Shown: piece by piece, positions 26,384 to 34,704 of the stretch | Numbering within the stretch: position 1 is the first letter of the stretch | Layout of the letters: every line of letters starts with the position of its first letter | Source of the DNA: Alitabrizicola rongguiensis | GTDB lineage: Bacteria; Pseudomonadota; Alphaproteobacteria; Rhodobacterales; Rhodobacteraceae | Length of the DNA stretch: 64,000 nt | Assembly: GCF_021491355.1 (NCBI RefSeq) | Contig: NZ_JAKENF010000003.1 | Span: 62,001-126,000, forward strand | Reading direction: 5' to 3' | Made by a program: the position numbers and the translations under genes | The notes under the pieces: model-generated | Databases searched by the model: none | What the model saw: the letters and a program-made list of their open reading frames with translations, nothing else | What the model was told of the DNA's origin: nothing

Positions 26384-26900
26384 GATGTGCCGCCGCGTCG
26401 CCCTTGTCGCCGCGGTCGGTTGCCTGACCGGCGGCGGTGCCTTTGCGGAAACCGAAGCGCAGTCCTACGGGATCGGCATCAGCCCTGCGCATCCGCAGGA
26501 TGATGCAAGCTTCGCGGGCGGTGTCACCATCAGCGCCCTCCTGGTGCTTGAGCGGACCAAAGAGCCGGCGTCGGTCGTCGAAGAGGCCGAGACGATCCAG
26601 CTGGTCACGAGTCTGACGGCCGATCCCAAGATCGCGGATCGCCGGCTGAAGCTCAGCTGCACGGTGACCTTCATCGATCCCGAGGGAAACCAGGACGAGG
26701 CCCTGAATGGCCCCTGCTTTTCGGGCAATACGCAGGCCCTGGTCGGGCGTGAGGAGCGGTTGAAGCTCCGGTTCCGCTTCAAGCCCTCGCCAGACGATCC
26801 CGCGGGCGTGGCCGGGATCAAGCTTCTGATCCATGACGACGTCAGCGATGACGACCTGATCCTTGTGCCGACCTACGACTGGCGCGGAGGGCGGCAATGA
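26373..26900 (+). CDS. Periplasmic protein of unknown function inside the ABC importer operon
   Basis: 175 residues. A signal peptide (residues 1-25, RRVALVAAVGCLTGGGAFAE) is followed by a soluble domain with a pair of Cys, in LKLSCTVTF and LNGPCFSG, and an acidic tail segment IHDDVSDDDL. No family was recognised. It overlaps the ATPase stop by 11 nt and its stop overlaps the permease start by four bases (ATGA), so it is surely part of the operon. An alternative ATG lies at 26385. A role as an extra binding or chaperone subunit is inferred from location only. Confidence 0.78.
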   Translation: MMSEMCRRVALVAAVGCLTGGGAFAETEAQSYGIGISPAHPQDDASFAGGVTISALLVLERTKEPASVVEEAETIQLVTSLTADPKIADRRLKLSCTVTFIDPEGNQDEALNGPCFSGNTQALVGREERLKLRFRFKPSPDDPAGVAGIKLLIHDDVSDDDLILVPTYDWRGGRQ

Positions 26901-27760
26901 ACCGGGTGCTGCCGATCCTGACAGTGGTCGCGGTGATCGTCGCGCTCTGGTACGCCGCGACGGTTTGGATGAATGCGCCCTGGGTGCGCGACCAGGCGGC
27001 GCGGGCCGGGCAGGAGGTCACGACCTCGCAATTGGTCCGCGAGACTTTGAATCAGGAGCGGCCTGTTCTGCCTGCGCCTCACCAGGTGATCGCGGAGCTG
27101 TGGAAAGGTGTTTCAGGTCAGGCGGTTACATCCAAGCGCAGCCTTGTCTACCATGCGTGGATCACGGTATCCGCCACGCTTCTGGGCTTTGCGATCGGGG
27201 CGGGTCTGGGCATTCTTCTGGCGATCGGCATCGTTCATAACCGGGCGATGGACCTGAGCGTGATGCCCTGGGCGATCGCCAGCCAGACGATCCCGATCCT
27301 CGCCATCGCGCCGATGATCATCGTGGTGCTGAACTCGGTGGGCGTGCAGGGGCTGATCCCCAAGGCGATCATCAGCGCCTATCTCAGCTTCTTCCCGGTG
27401 GTCGTGGGGATGGTGAAGGGCTTCCGCAGCCCCGACCGGATGCAGCTGGACCTCTTGAAGACTTACAGTGCGAGCCAGAGCCAGACCTTCTGGAAGCTGC
27501 GCTGGCCATCCTCGGCCCCCTATCTCTTTGCCTCCCTCAAGGTTGCCGTCGCGGCATCGCTGGTCGGCGCGATCGTGGGCGAGATGCCGACTGGCGCCGT
27601 GGCCGGCTTGGGCGCGCGGCTTCTGTCTGGCAGTTACTACGGGCAGACGATCCAGATCTGGTCGACCCTGTTCATGGCGGCCCTGGTTGCGGCGGCGCTG
27701 GTTGCGATCGTCGGCGGGATAGAGCGGGTGACGCTCAAGCGGATGGGGATGGCACGATGA
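26897..27760 (+). CDS. ABC transporter permease 1 (NitT/TauT type)
   Basis: 287 residues. One N-terminal membrane segment precedes the BPD_transp_1 domain with six predicted helices. The EAA-like loop is in the stretch LLKTYSASQSQTFWKLRWPSSAPYLFASLKVA, with the conserved Gly after the loop in LVGAIVGEM. Its start overlaps the preceding stop (ATGA), and its own stop overlaps the next permease start (ATGA). It forms the membrane channel as a heterodimer with the next gene product. Confidence 0.9.
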   Translation: MNRVLPILTVVAVIVALWYAATVWMNAPWVRDQAARAGQEVTTSQLVRETLNQERPVLPAPHQVIAELWKGVSGQAVTSKRSLVYHAWITVSATLLGFAIGAGLGILLAIGIVHNRAMDLSVMPWAIASQTIPILAIAPMIIVVLNSVGVQGLIPKAIISAYLSFFPVVVGMVKGFRSPDRMQLDLLKTYSASQSQTFWKLRWPSSAPYLFASLKVAVAASLVGAIVGEMPTGAVAGLGARLLSGSYYGQTIQIWSTLFMAALVAAALVAIVGGIERVTLKRMGMAR

Positions 27761-28722
27761 GCGGCGCGTTGCCCGGCTGGATGCGGATGCCCCTGATCGG
27801 CTTCGTGCTGGTGCTGGGTTTCTTTGTGCTGGTGCCGCTGCTCGAGGGCCTTCCCGTGGCCGAGGTGGGGCGGGTTCTGGCCGATCCGCGGCTCTGGACG
27901 GTGTTGCTGGTCTGGGTTCTGGCCTGGATGGGCAATGCCTGGCTCTCGGAACGCGCCACGACCCGGCTTGCCAAGGGGGTCGTGGCCGCCTGTTTCGGGC
28001 TGACGCTGCTTCTGTTGTGGGAGCTGATGACAAGGCTCTATGCCGTGCCCGAGGTGATCCTGCCCTCTCCGAGCGCCATCTCGGCCAAGATCGCCTCGAA
28101 CCTCGACACGCTGTGGATCGATTTCGTCCAGACTTTCGTGAAGGGGGCGTTGACCGGCTATCTGATCGGCTGCGCGGCGGCGATCCTGACGGCGATCCTG
28201 ATCGACCGGTCCTCCTTCCTGCAGCGCGGCCTTTTGCCGATCGGGAACTTCGTCGCGGCACTCCCCATCGTCGGCATCGCGCCGATCCTGGTCATGTGGT
28301 TCGGCTTCGACTGGCAGTCGAAGGCGGCGGTGGTGGTGGTCATGGTGTTCTTCCCGGTGCTGGTGAACACCGTGGCGGGCCTTGCGGCGAGCGAACAGAT
28401 GCAGCGCGACCTGATGGCGACCTGGAATGCAAGCTACTGGCAGACGCTGTTCAAGCTGCGCCTGCCGGCAGCGATGCCGTTCATCTTCAACGGCTTGAAG
28501 ATCGCCACGACGCTCGCGCTGATCGGCGCCATCGTGGCAGAGTTTTTCGGCAGTCCGATCAAGGGCATGGGCTTTCGCATCTCGACCGAGGTCGGGCGGC
28601 TGGGGCTGGACATGGTCTGGGCCGAGATTGCCGTTGCGGCATTGGCGGGATCTGCCTTTTATGGGCTGGTCGCGCTGATCGAGCGGCGGGTGACCTTCTG
28701 GCATCCCTCGCAACGACATTGA
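27757..28722 (+). CDS. ABC transporter permease 2 (NitT/TauT type)
   Basis: 321 residues. Two extra N-terminal membrane segments (residues about 10-80) precede the BPD_transp_1 domain. The EAA loop is recognisable in LMATWNASYWQTLFKLRLPAAMPFIFNGLKIA, followed by ALIGAIVAEFFGSPIKGMG. It overlaps the first permease by four bases and is followed 47 nt later by the binding-protein gene. Two distinct permeases plus one ATPase is the usual layout for this transporter class. Confidence 0.9.
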   Translation: MSGALPGWMRMPLIGFVLVLGFFVLVPLLEGLPVAEVGRVLADPRLWTVLLVWVLAWMGNAWLSERATTRLAKGVVAACFGLTLLLLWELMTRLYAVPEVILPSPSAISAKIASNLDTLWIDFVQTFVKGALTGYLIGCAAAILTAILIDRSSFLQRGLLPIGNFVAALPIVGIAPILVMWFGFDWQSKAAVVVVMVFFPVLVNTVAGLAASEQMQRDLMATWNASYWQTLFKLRLPAAMPFIFNGLKIATTLALIGAIVAEFFGSPIKGMGFRISTEVGRLGLDMVWAEIAVAALAGSAFYGLVALIERRVTFWHPSQRH

Positions 28723-28769
28723 GAGAACCAAGAACAGGGCGAAACGTGCCCGCAACACGGAGGTTAGAG

Positions 28770-29753
28770 ATGAAAGGTCTAGTGACGGGTCTGGTGACGG
28801 CGGCCTTCGCGGCCAGCGGTGCCTGGGCGGCGGATGAGGTCAAGCTCCAGCTGAAATGGGTCACCCAGGCCCAGTTCGCGGGCTACTATGTCGCCAAGGA
28901 CAAGGGCTTCTACGAGGAAGAGGGCCTTGACGTGACGATCCTGCCGGGTGGCCCGGATATCGCGCCGACGCAGGTGATCGCCGGCGGTGGGGCCGATGTG
29001 GTCATCGACTGGATGCCCTCGGCGCTGGCCGCCCGCGAGAAGGGTCTGGCGCTCGTCAACATCGCCCAGCCCTTCAAGTCGTCGGGCATGATGCTGACCT
29101 GCCTCAAGGAAAGCGGCATCACCTCGCCCAAGGATTTCCCCGGCAAGACGCTTGGTGTCTGGTTCTTCGGCAACGAATATCCGTTCCTCAGCTGGATGGC
29201 GACGCTCGGCATCCCGACCGATGGCAGCGCGAACGGCGTGACCGTGCTGAAGCAGGGCTTCAACGTCGATCCGCTGCTGCAGAAGCAGGCAGCCTGCATC
29301 TCGACCATGACCTACAACGAATACTGGCAGGTGATCGACGCCGGCATCACGCCCGAGCAGCTCGTCACCTTCAAGTACGAGGACGAGGGCGTGGCGACGC
29401 TGGAAGACGGTCTCTATGTGCTTGAGGACAAGCTGAAGGACCCGGCCTTCGAGGACAAGATGGTCAAGTTCGTCCGCGCCTCGATGAAGGGCTGGAAATA
29501 CGCCGAGGAGAACCCCGACGAGGCCGCAATGATCGTTCTTGAGAACGACGAAACCGGTGCCCAGACCGAAAAGCACCAGAAGCGGATGATGGGTGAAGTC
29601 GCCAAGCTCACCGCCGGCTCCAACGGCGCTCTCGATCCGGCCGACTATGAGCGCACGGTGAAGATCCTGCTCGCCGGCGGCTCGGACCCGGTGATCTCGA
29701 AGGCGCCGGAAGGGGCCTGGACCCACCAGATCACCGACAAGGCGCTTCAGTGA
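28770..29753 (+). CDS. ABC transporter substrate-binding protein, THI5/NMT1-like
   Basis: 327 residues. A cleavable signal peptide (to about residue 21, GAWAADE) is followed by VKLQLKWVTQAQFAGYYVAKDKGFYEEEGLDV, the start of the NMT1/THI5-like fold used for pyrimidine-like ligands such as thiamine precursors. GADVVIDWMPSALAA and WFFGNEYPFLSWMATLG are family-like. By position it probably binds uracil, thymine or their dihydro forms. The start at 28770 has CGGAGG upstream. A strong terminator follows. Confidence 0.9.
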   Translation: MKGLVTGLVTAAFAASGAWAADEVKLQLKWVTQAQFAGYYVAKDKGFYEEEGLDVTILPGGPDIAPTQVIAGGGADVVIDWMPSALAAREKGLALVNIAQPFKSSGMMLTCLKESGITSPKDFPGKTLGVWFFGNEYPFLSWMATLGIPTDGSANGVTVLKQGFNVDPLLQKQAACISTMTYNEYWQVIDAGITPEQLVTFKYEDEGVATLEDGLYVLEDKLKDPAFEDKMVKFVRASMKGWKYAEENPDEAAMIVLENDETGAQTEKHQKRMMGEVAKLTAGSNGALDPADYERTVKILLAGGSDPVISKAPEGAWTHQITDKALQ

Positions 29754-29766
29754 CCTGACAGACAGT

Positions 29767-29830
29767 GAAGGCCGCAAGGCCTTCGCGCAAAGAAGGAAGG
29801 AGGAGGCCAGGCGCCTCCTCCTTTGCATTT
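29767..29830 (+). terminator. Tandem hairpin terminator after the ABC importer
   Basis: GAAGGCC-GCAA-GGCCTTC (29767-29784) is followed by AAGGAGGAGGC (29797-29807) paired with GCCTCCTCCTT (29813-29823) and then TTGCATTTT. The second stem with its T-rich tail is a convincing intrinsic terminator for the importer operon. Confidence 0.85.
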
Positions 29831-29850
29831 TGGGCAGGGTCGGCGCTGGA

Positions 29851-29870
29851 ATTTACCGGTTCTTGTAAAT
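29851..29870. promoter_or_regulatory. Candidate autoregulatory operator of the DUF2083 XRE gene
   Basis: ATTTAC-N8-GTAAAT forms a perfect inverted repeat over 20 nt, 45 nt before the XRE start. A further GTAAAC half-site lies at 29884-29889. A palindrome of this type so close to the start suits an XRE autoregulator. No binding data can be seen. Confidence 0.5.
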
Positions 29871-29914
29871 CTTCTGGCCGGTTGTAAACTCTCTTGAGCG
29901 GAGGGAGTTGAGCC

Positions 29915-31210
29915 ATGCCGATGACGGCCCTGACCGGCAGCCGCGTGCGCGAGCGGCGCCTGCTTCTGGGGATGCGCCAGGGCGAACTGGCCGAAGCAGC
30001 GGGCATTTCTGCCTCCTATCTCAACCTTATCGAACACAACCGCAGGCGCGTTGCCGGCGAAGTGCTGCTGCGCCTGGCCGCTGCTCTGGACCTGAAACCC
30101 GATGTCCTCTCGGAAGGGGCGGAAGGCGTTTTGGTGGCTGACCTGCGCGATGCGGCGGCGGGGGCTTCCGCCCCGATGCCGGAGGTCGATCGGATCGAGG
30201 ATTTCATCGGCCGGTTTCCCGGTTGGGCCGGGCTCATCTCGGCCCAGCACCGCAGGCTTGGGTCGCTCGAGCGGTCGGTCGCGGCACTGTCGGACCGCAT
30301 GGCGCATGACCCGCACCTTTCGGCGGCGCTGCACGAGCTTCTGTCAGCGCTCAGCTCGGTGCGGTCTACAGCAGCGATCCTGGCCGAAAGCGAAGAGATC
30401 GAGCCGCATTGGCGGGCAAGGTTCCACGCCAACCTTCACGCCGACAGCGAACGGCTCGCGGCCGGGGCCGAGACGCTGGTGGCGTATCTCGATGCTGCGG
30501 GCGAGGCGGAAGCGGCAGGCCTAGCCGCGCCACAAGAAGAACTGGAGGCCTGGCTGGCCGCCCATGACTGGCAGATGCCCGAACTCGAACAGGGGGCGGC
30601 CGGCCTGGCGCGGCTGCGCGAAGAGGCCGGGCAGCTTGCCTCCAGCGTGGCTCGGGCGCTCGCCGCGGATTGGCTGCGGATCGCCGCCGAAGACGCGAAG
30701 CGCCTGCCGATGGAGGCGTTCAAGACGGCGATCGGGCCTGGCCTGCCCGATCCGGCCCAGCTTGCACAGAGTTTCGGTGCGGACATCGTCGCCGTGTTTC
30801 GACGGCTGGCCCTAGTGCCGGGTGCGCGGTGGGGCGTTGTCGCCTGCGACGCCTCGGGCACGCTGACGTTTCGCCGCCCGGTCGAGGGCTTCCCGTTGCC
30901 GCGCTTTGCTGCCGCGTGTCCACTCTGGCCACTCTACCGTGCACTCGGCCGGCCGATGACCCCGATTACCGGGCTGATCGAGATGGCGTCACGCCGGACG
31001 CGGCGGTTCCGCGCGCTCGCTTTCGCCGCGCCGCGCCTGACCGGGGGATTCGGCGGGCCCGAGGTTGTCGAGGCGGCGATGCTTCTTGTGCCGGTCGAAG
31101 CGACAAGCGAGCCCGCACTGCCCGTCGGGACAACCTGCCGCATCTGCCCCCGCATCGGGTGTGCCGCGCGGCGTGAACCCTCGCTGATGGACGAAGGTCG
31201 CAGCGAGTGA
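29915..31210 (+). CDS. XRE-family regulator with DUF2083 (short-chain fatty acyl regulator type)
   Basis: 431 residues. An N-terminal HTH_XRE (RERRLLLGMRQGELAEAAGISASYLNLIEHNRRR, about residues 10-45) is followed by a long helical body and a DUF2083 C-terminus with the Cys motif CRICPRIGCAARREPS (residues about 408-423). This architecture is that of ScfR/PccR/RamB regulators, which sense short-chain acyl-CoA and control carbon assimilation. A box GGAGGGAG precedes the ATG. It is followed after 68 nt by a response regulator gene. Confidence 0.88.
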   Translation: MPMTALTGSRVRERRLLLGMRQGELAEAAGISASYLNLIEHNRRRVAGEVLLRLAAALDLKPDVLSEGAEGVLVADLRDAAAGASAPMPEVDRIEDFIGRFPGWAGLISAQHRRLGSLERSVAALSDRMAHDPHLSAALHELLSALSSVRSTAAILAESEEIEPHWRARFHANLHADSERLAAGAETLVAYLDAAGEAEAAGLAAPQEELEAWLAAHDWQMPELEQGAAGLARLREEAGQLASSVARALAADWLRIAAEDAKRLPMEAFKTAIGPGLPDPAQLAQSFGADIVAVFRRLALVPGARWGVVACDASGTLTFRRPVEGFPLPRFAAACPLWPLYRALGRPMTPITGLIEMASRRTRRFRALAFAAPRLTGGFGGPEVVEAAMLLVPVEATSEPALPVGTTCRICPRIGCAARREPSLMDEGRSE

Positions 31211-31278
31211 CAATTCCCTTTTCAGGCAACTGCTTTGCGCAGATAGTCGGGCAGACTGAAACGGCCGGGGGAGGGCCG

Positions 31279-31647
31279 ATGGGACGTCATGTCTTGCTCG
31301 TGGAGGACGAGCCCAACATTACCGAGGCGATCCGGTTCATCCTGGCCCGCGATGGCTGGGAAGTCACGGCGCTAACGGATGGCGCGGCGGCGGAAGCGGC
31401 GATCCGCTCGGCCCGACCGGATGTGGTGATCCTCGACGTCATGCTGCCGGGGCGGAGCGGGCTCGATGTGCTTGCGGCCCTGCGGGCCGACGAGTCGACA
31501 TGCAACCTGCCGGTCCTGATGCTGACCGCCCGCGGACAGGGCCGCGACCGGGCAGAGGCCGAGCGGATCGGGGCGAGCCGCTTCATGACCAAGCCGTTCT
31601 CGAACAGCGAGATGCTCGCCACGGTGCGCGAGCTGGCCAGCGCGTGA
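31279..31647 (+). CDS. Single-domain response regulator
   Basis: 122 residues, only a receiver (CheY-like) domain and no output domain. VLLVEDEPN gives the acidic pair, Asp53 lies in VVILDVMLPGRSG, the conserved Thr is in LMLTARGQ and the Lys is in FMTKPFSN. The start at ATG 31279 (MGRHVLLVED) is preferred over an upstream frame at 31207 that only adds non-conserved residues. It ends in a GTGA overlap with the next gene. It is the likely partner of the histidine kinase two genes on. Confidence 0.87.
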   Translation: MGRHVLLVEDEPNITEAIRFILARDGWEVTALTDGAAAEAAIRSARPDVVILDVMLPGRSGLDVLAALRADESTCNLPVLMLTARGQGRDRAEAERIGASRFMTKPFSNSEMLATVRELASA

Positions 31648-31943
31648 GGCGCCCCGGTCTTCCCCTTTTCCTGAAGCGGCAGCCGTACCGGCGGCGGCGG
31701 GCGATGGACGCGGCGCGCCTTCTGCCAATCCTGGGCGCCTTTCTGTTCCTGTTGCCGATGCTCTGGTCGCCCATGCCGGGAGAGCAGACAGGCCGAAGCA
31801 CCGCCGCGGACGGGCTCTATCTGTTTCTCGCCTGGGCGATCCTGATCGTTCTGGCCGCCTTGCTTGGATCACGCCTCGTGTCGATCGAGCAGGAAAAACG
31901 CAGGCCCGGCAGTAACCCGGAGACGGATGATGCAGGGGATTGA
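31644..31943 (+). CDS. Small membrane protein of unknown function
   Basis: 99 residues from GTG 31644, which overlaps the response regulator stop (GTGA). The N-terminus is strongly basic (Arg-rich), followed by two hydrophobic segments, LLPILGAFLFLLPMLWSP and LYLFLAWAILIVLAALLG. An ATG at 31704 would remove the basic part and give 79 residues. No family was recognised. It sits between the response regulator and the sensor kinase and may help place or tune the kinase, but that is inference. Confidence 0.65.
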   Translation: MRRPGLPLFLKRQPYRRRRAMDAARLLPILGAFLFLLPMLWSPMPGEQTGRSTAADGLYLFLAWAILIVLAALLGSRLVSIEQEKRRPGSNPETDDAGD

Positions 31944-31947
31944 ACCT

Positions 31948-34632
31948 ATGGTTCCCTTCAACATCCTTGTGCTCGTCTGTCTGGCCTATGTGCTGGTGCT
32001 CTTCGTCGTGGCCTTTGTGGTCGAGCATCCCGCGATCAGGCTCAGGGCGCGCTGGCTGCGCTCGCCGCTGGTCTACACGCTTTCGCTGTCGATCTACTGC
32101 ACCGCCTGGACCTTCTTCGGCGCCGTCGGCTATGCGGCCCGATCCGGGCTTGAGTTCCTGACGATCTATCTGGGTCCGACGCTTGTCTTCATCGGTTGGT
32201 GGTGGGTCCTGCGCAAGCTGGTCAGGATCGGCAAGGCGCAGCGCGTCACCTCGATCGCCGACCTGATTTCGTCGCGCTACGGCAAGTCAAACCTGCTTGG
32301 CGTGCTGGTCACCGTGATCGCCGTGACGGCGGCGACGCCCTACATCGCGCTTCAGCTTCAATCGGTTACGCTGTCCTTCGGGGTCTTCGCCAGCCCCGTC
32401 GATACCTTCGGCGCTCCGCCCGGCAAGGAGGCGACGGCGCTTTGGGTCGCGGTGGGACTTGCGCTGTTCACCGTTCTCTTCGGGACGCGCAACCTCGACG
32501 CCAACGAAAGGCACCACGGGGTCGTGACCGCGATCGCTGTCGAGGCAGTGGTCAAGCTTGTGGCGCTGCTCGGCGTTGGCATCTTCGTCGTCTGGGGGTT
32601 GGCCGACGGACCAGCAGAGATCTTCAGCCGGATCGAGGCGAGCCCCGTCGCGAACTGGACGCTGGATCCGGGCCGGTGGATCGGACTGATCTTCCTTTCG
32701 GGTGCCGCCGTCCTGTGCCTGCCGCGGATGTTTCAGGTGACGGTGGTCGAGAATGTCGAGGAAAGCCATCTGGCGACCGCCAGCTGGGCCTTTCCGCTGT
32801 ACCTGGCGCTGATGAGCCTCTTCGTCGTGCCGATCGCCGTGACCGGCCTGATGGTGCTGCCGGAAGGGGCCAACCCCGACCTGTTCGTGCTGACGCTGCC
32901 CTTGGCGGGCGGACAGGGAGCTTTGGCGATGCTCGCCTTTTTGGGCGGGTTTTCCTCGGCCACTTCCATGGTGATCGTCGCCGCGATCGCGCTGGCCACG
33001 ATGGTGTCGAACCATATCGTCATGCCCTTCTGGCTCCGGATGCAGCCCTCCCGCGCCGTCTCGGGCGATGTGCGGCGGATCGTGCTTCTGTCGCGGCGGG
33101 TGTCGATCGCGGGAATCGTGGGGCTTGGCTATGCCTATTACCGGCTTTCGGGCGGATCTTCGGCGCTGGCGGCCATCGGCCTGATCTCTTTCGTGGGGGT
33201 GGCGCAGATCCTGCCGGCGATGATCGGCGGCATCTTCTGGCGCGGCGCGACCCGCGCCGGTGCGGCGACCGGCATGATCCTGGGAGCGGCGGTTTGGGCC
33301 TATTCGCTGTACCTGCCCTCCTTCGGCCCCGAAGGGATCATTTCGGACGCAGTAATGGACCACGGCCCCTGGGGCATTGCCTGGCTCCGTCCGGAGGCGC
33401 TGTTCGGGATCGAGGGGATGGACCCGCTGATCCATGCGCTCTTCTGGTCGTTGACGCTCAACGCCATGACCTACTGTCTGGTGTCGATCCTGGGCTTTCC
33501 CTCACCGATGGAACGGGTGCAGGGCGCGGCCTTCGTCAATGTCTTCGAGGGCGGACTGACCACCGGCGGCTGGGCGGGTGGCAAGGCCGAGGCAGAGGAT
33601 CTGCTGATCCTCAGCAGTCGCATCCTCGGCGAGGACGAGGCGCTGGCCTTCTTCCAGGCCGAGGCACGGGCGCAGGGCAAGGAAGGGTTCCTGCCCGACC
33701 CGACTCCGGAATTCCTCGACGGCCTGGAGTTGCGGCTGGCCGGTTCGGTCGGTGCGGCCGCCGCCCATGCCATGCTATCGCAGGTCATGGGAGGAGAGAC
33801 CGTCTCGGTCGAGGATCTGGTCGCGGTGGCGAACGAGACCGCGCAGGTCATGGAATACTCCGCAAAGCTCGAAGAACAGTCCGAGGAACTGTCACGCGTT
33901 GCCCGGCAACTGCGCGAAGCCAATGAAAAGCTGACCCAGCTTTCAGAGCAGAAGGACGCCTTCCTGAGCCAGATCAGCCACGAATTGCGCACGCCGATGA
34001 CCTCGATCCGAGCCTTCTCGGAAATTCTGATGGCGGGTGATGTTCCCTCCGAGCAGGCGGCGCGCCATGCGGGGATCATCCACAGCGAGGCGATCCGGCT
34101 CACCCGCCTGCTGGACGATCTGCTGGATCTGAGCGTTCTCGAGAATGGCTCGGTGCGGCTCGACCTTGCCTTGGTCACTGTGCTGGAACTGCTGGACCGC
34201 GCCCTGCTGGCCGCCGGCGAGACCCTGCCCGAGCGCCAGTTTGCGGTCCGTCGCGACCTGCCGTCGGAATCGATCTATGTCACGACCGACCCCGACCGCC
34301 TGACCCAGGTTTTCATCAACCTGATCTCCAATGCGCGGAAGTATTGCGACGCGGCCCAGCCGGAATTGCGGATCGTCGTGCGACAGCGCGGGGGGCGAAT
34401 GATCGCCGACTTCATCGACAATGGCACTGGCATTCCCGAGGAAAGCCAGGCGCTTATCTTCGAGAAGTTCTCACGCCTGACCGATCAGAACCGGGCCGGC
34501 GGGGCGGGTCTTGGCCTTGCCATCTGCCGCGAGGTGATGGCCAACCTTGGCGGGACGATCACCTATCTGCCGGGGCAGGGCGGTGCGGCCTTCCGCGTGA
34601 CCTTCCCGCTGCGCTTGCAGAAAGCCGCCTGA
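31948..34632 (+). CDS. Sodium:solute symporter / histidine kinase fusion sensor
   Basis: 894 residues. The N-terminal ~500 residues are an SSS-type transporter domain with about 12-13 helices. A coiled-coil linker (about 620-665) leads to HisKA with the phosphorylated His678 in SHELRTPMTSIRAFSEIL, and to the HATPase domain with FIDNGTGIPEES and GAGLGLAICREV. The arrangement recalls CbrA-type kinases, in which the transporter domain senses or moves a nutrient. The start at ATG 31948 has AGGGGA 9 nt upstream; ATG 31927 is an alternative. Its 3' end is followed after about 70 nt by the FliM-like gene. Confidence 0.9.
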   Translation: MVPFNILVLVCLAYVLVLFVVAFVVEHPAIRLRARWLRSPLVYTLSLSIYCTAWTFFGAVGYAARSGLEFLTIYLGPTLVFIGWWWVLRKLVRIGKAQRVTSIADLISSRYGKSNLLGVLVTVIAVTAATPYIALQLQSVTLSFGVFASPVDTFGAPPGKEATALWVAVGLALFTVLFGTRNLDANERHHGVVTAIAVEAVVKLVALLGVGIFVVWGLADGPAEIFSRIEASPVANWTLDPGRWIGLIFLSGAAVLCLPRMFQVTVVENVEESHLATASWAFPLYLALMSLFVVPIAVTGLMVLPEGANPDLFVLTLPLAGGQGALAMLAFLGGFSSATSMVIVAAIALATMVSNHIVMPFWLRMQPSRAVSGDVRRIVLLSRRVSIAGIVGLGYAYYRLSGGSSALAAIGLISFVGVAQILPAMIGGIFWRGATRAGAATGMILGAAVWAYSLYLPSFGPEGIISDAVMDHGPWGIAWLRPEALFGIEGMDPLIHALFWSLTLNAMTYCLVSILGFPSPMERVQGAAFVNVFEGGLTTGGWAGGKAEAEDLLILSSRILGEDEALAFFQAEARAQGKEGFLPDPTPEFLDGLELRLAGSVGAAAAHAMLSQVMGGETVSVEDLVAVANETAQVMEYSAKLEEQSEELSRVARQLREANEKLTQLSEQKDAFLSQISHELRTPMTSIRAFSEILMAGDVPSEQAARHAGIIHSEAIRLTRLLDDLLDLSVLENGSVRLDLALVTVLELLDRALLAAGETLPERQFAVRRDLPSESIYVTTDPDRLTQVFINLISNARKYCDAAQPELRIVVRQRGGRMIADFIDNGTGIPEESQALIFEKFSRLTDQNRAGGAGLGLAICREVMANLGGTITYLPGQGGAAFRVTFPLRLQKAA

Positions 34633-34704
34633 GCGACGTGGAACTCAACATTCGGTTTACCGCCCGGGGATTAGCCTTGGACCGTTCGGCAGAAGGGCGA
34701 CGGC

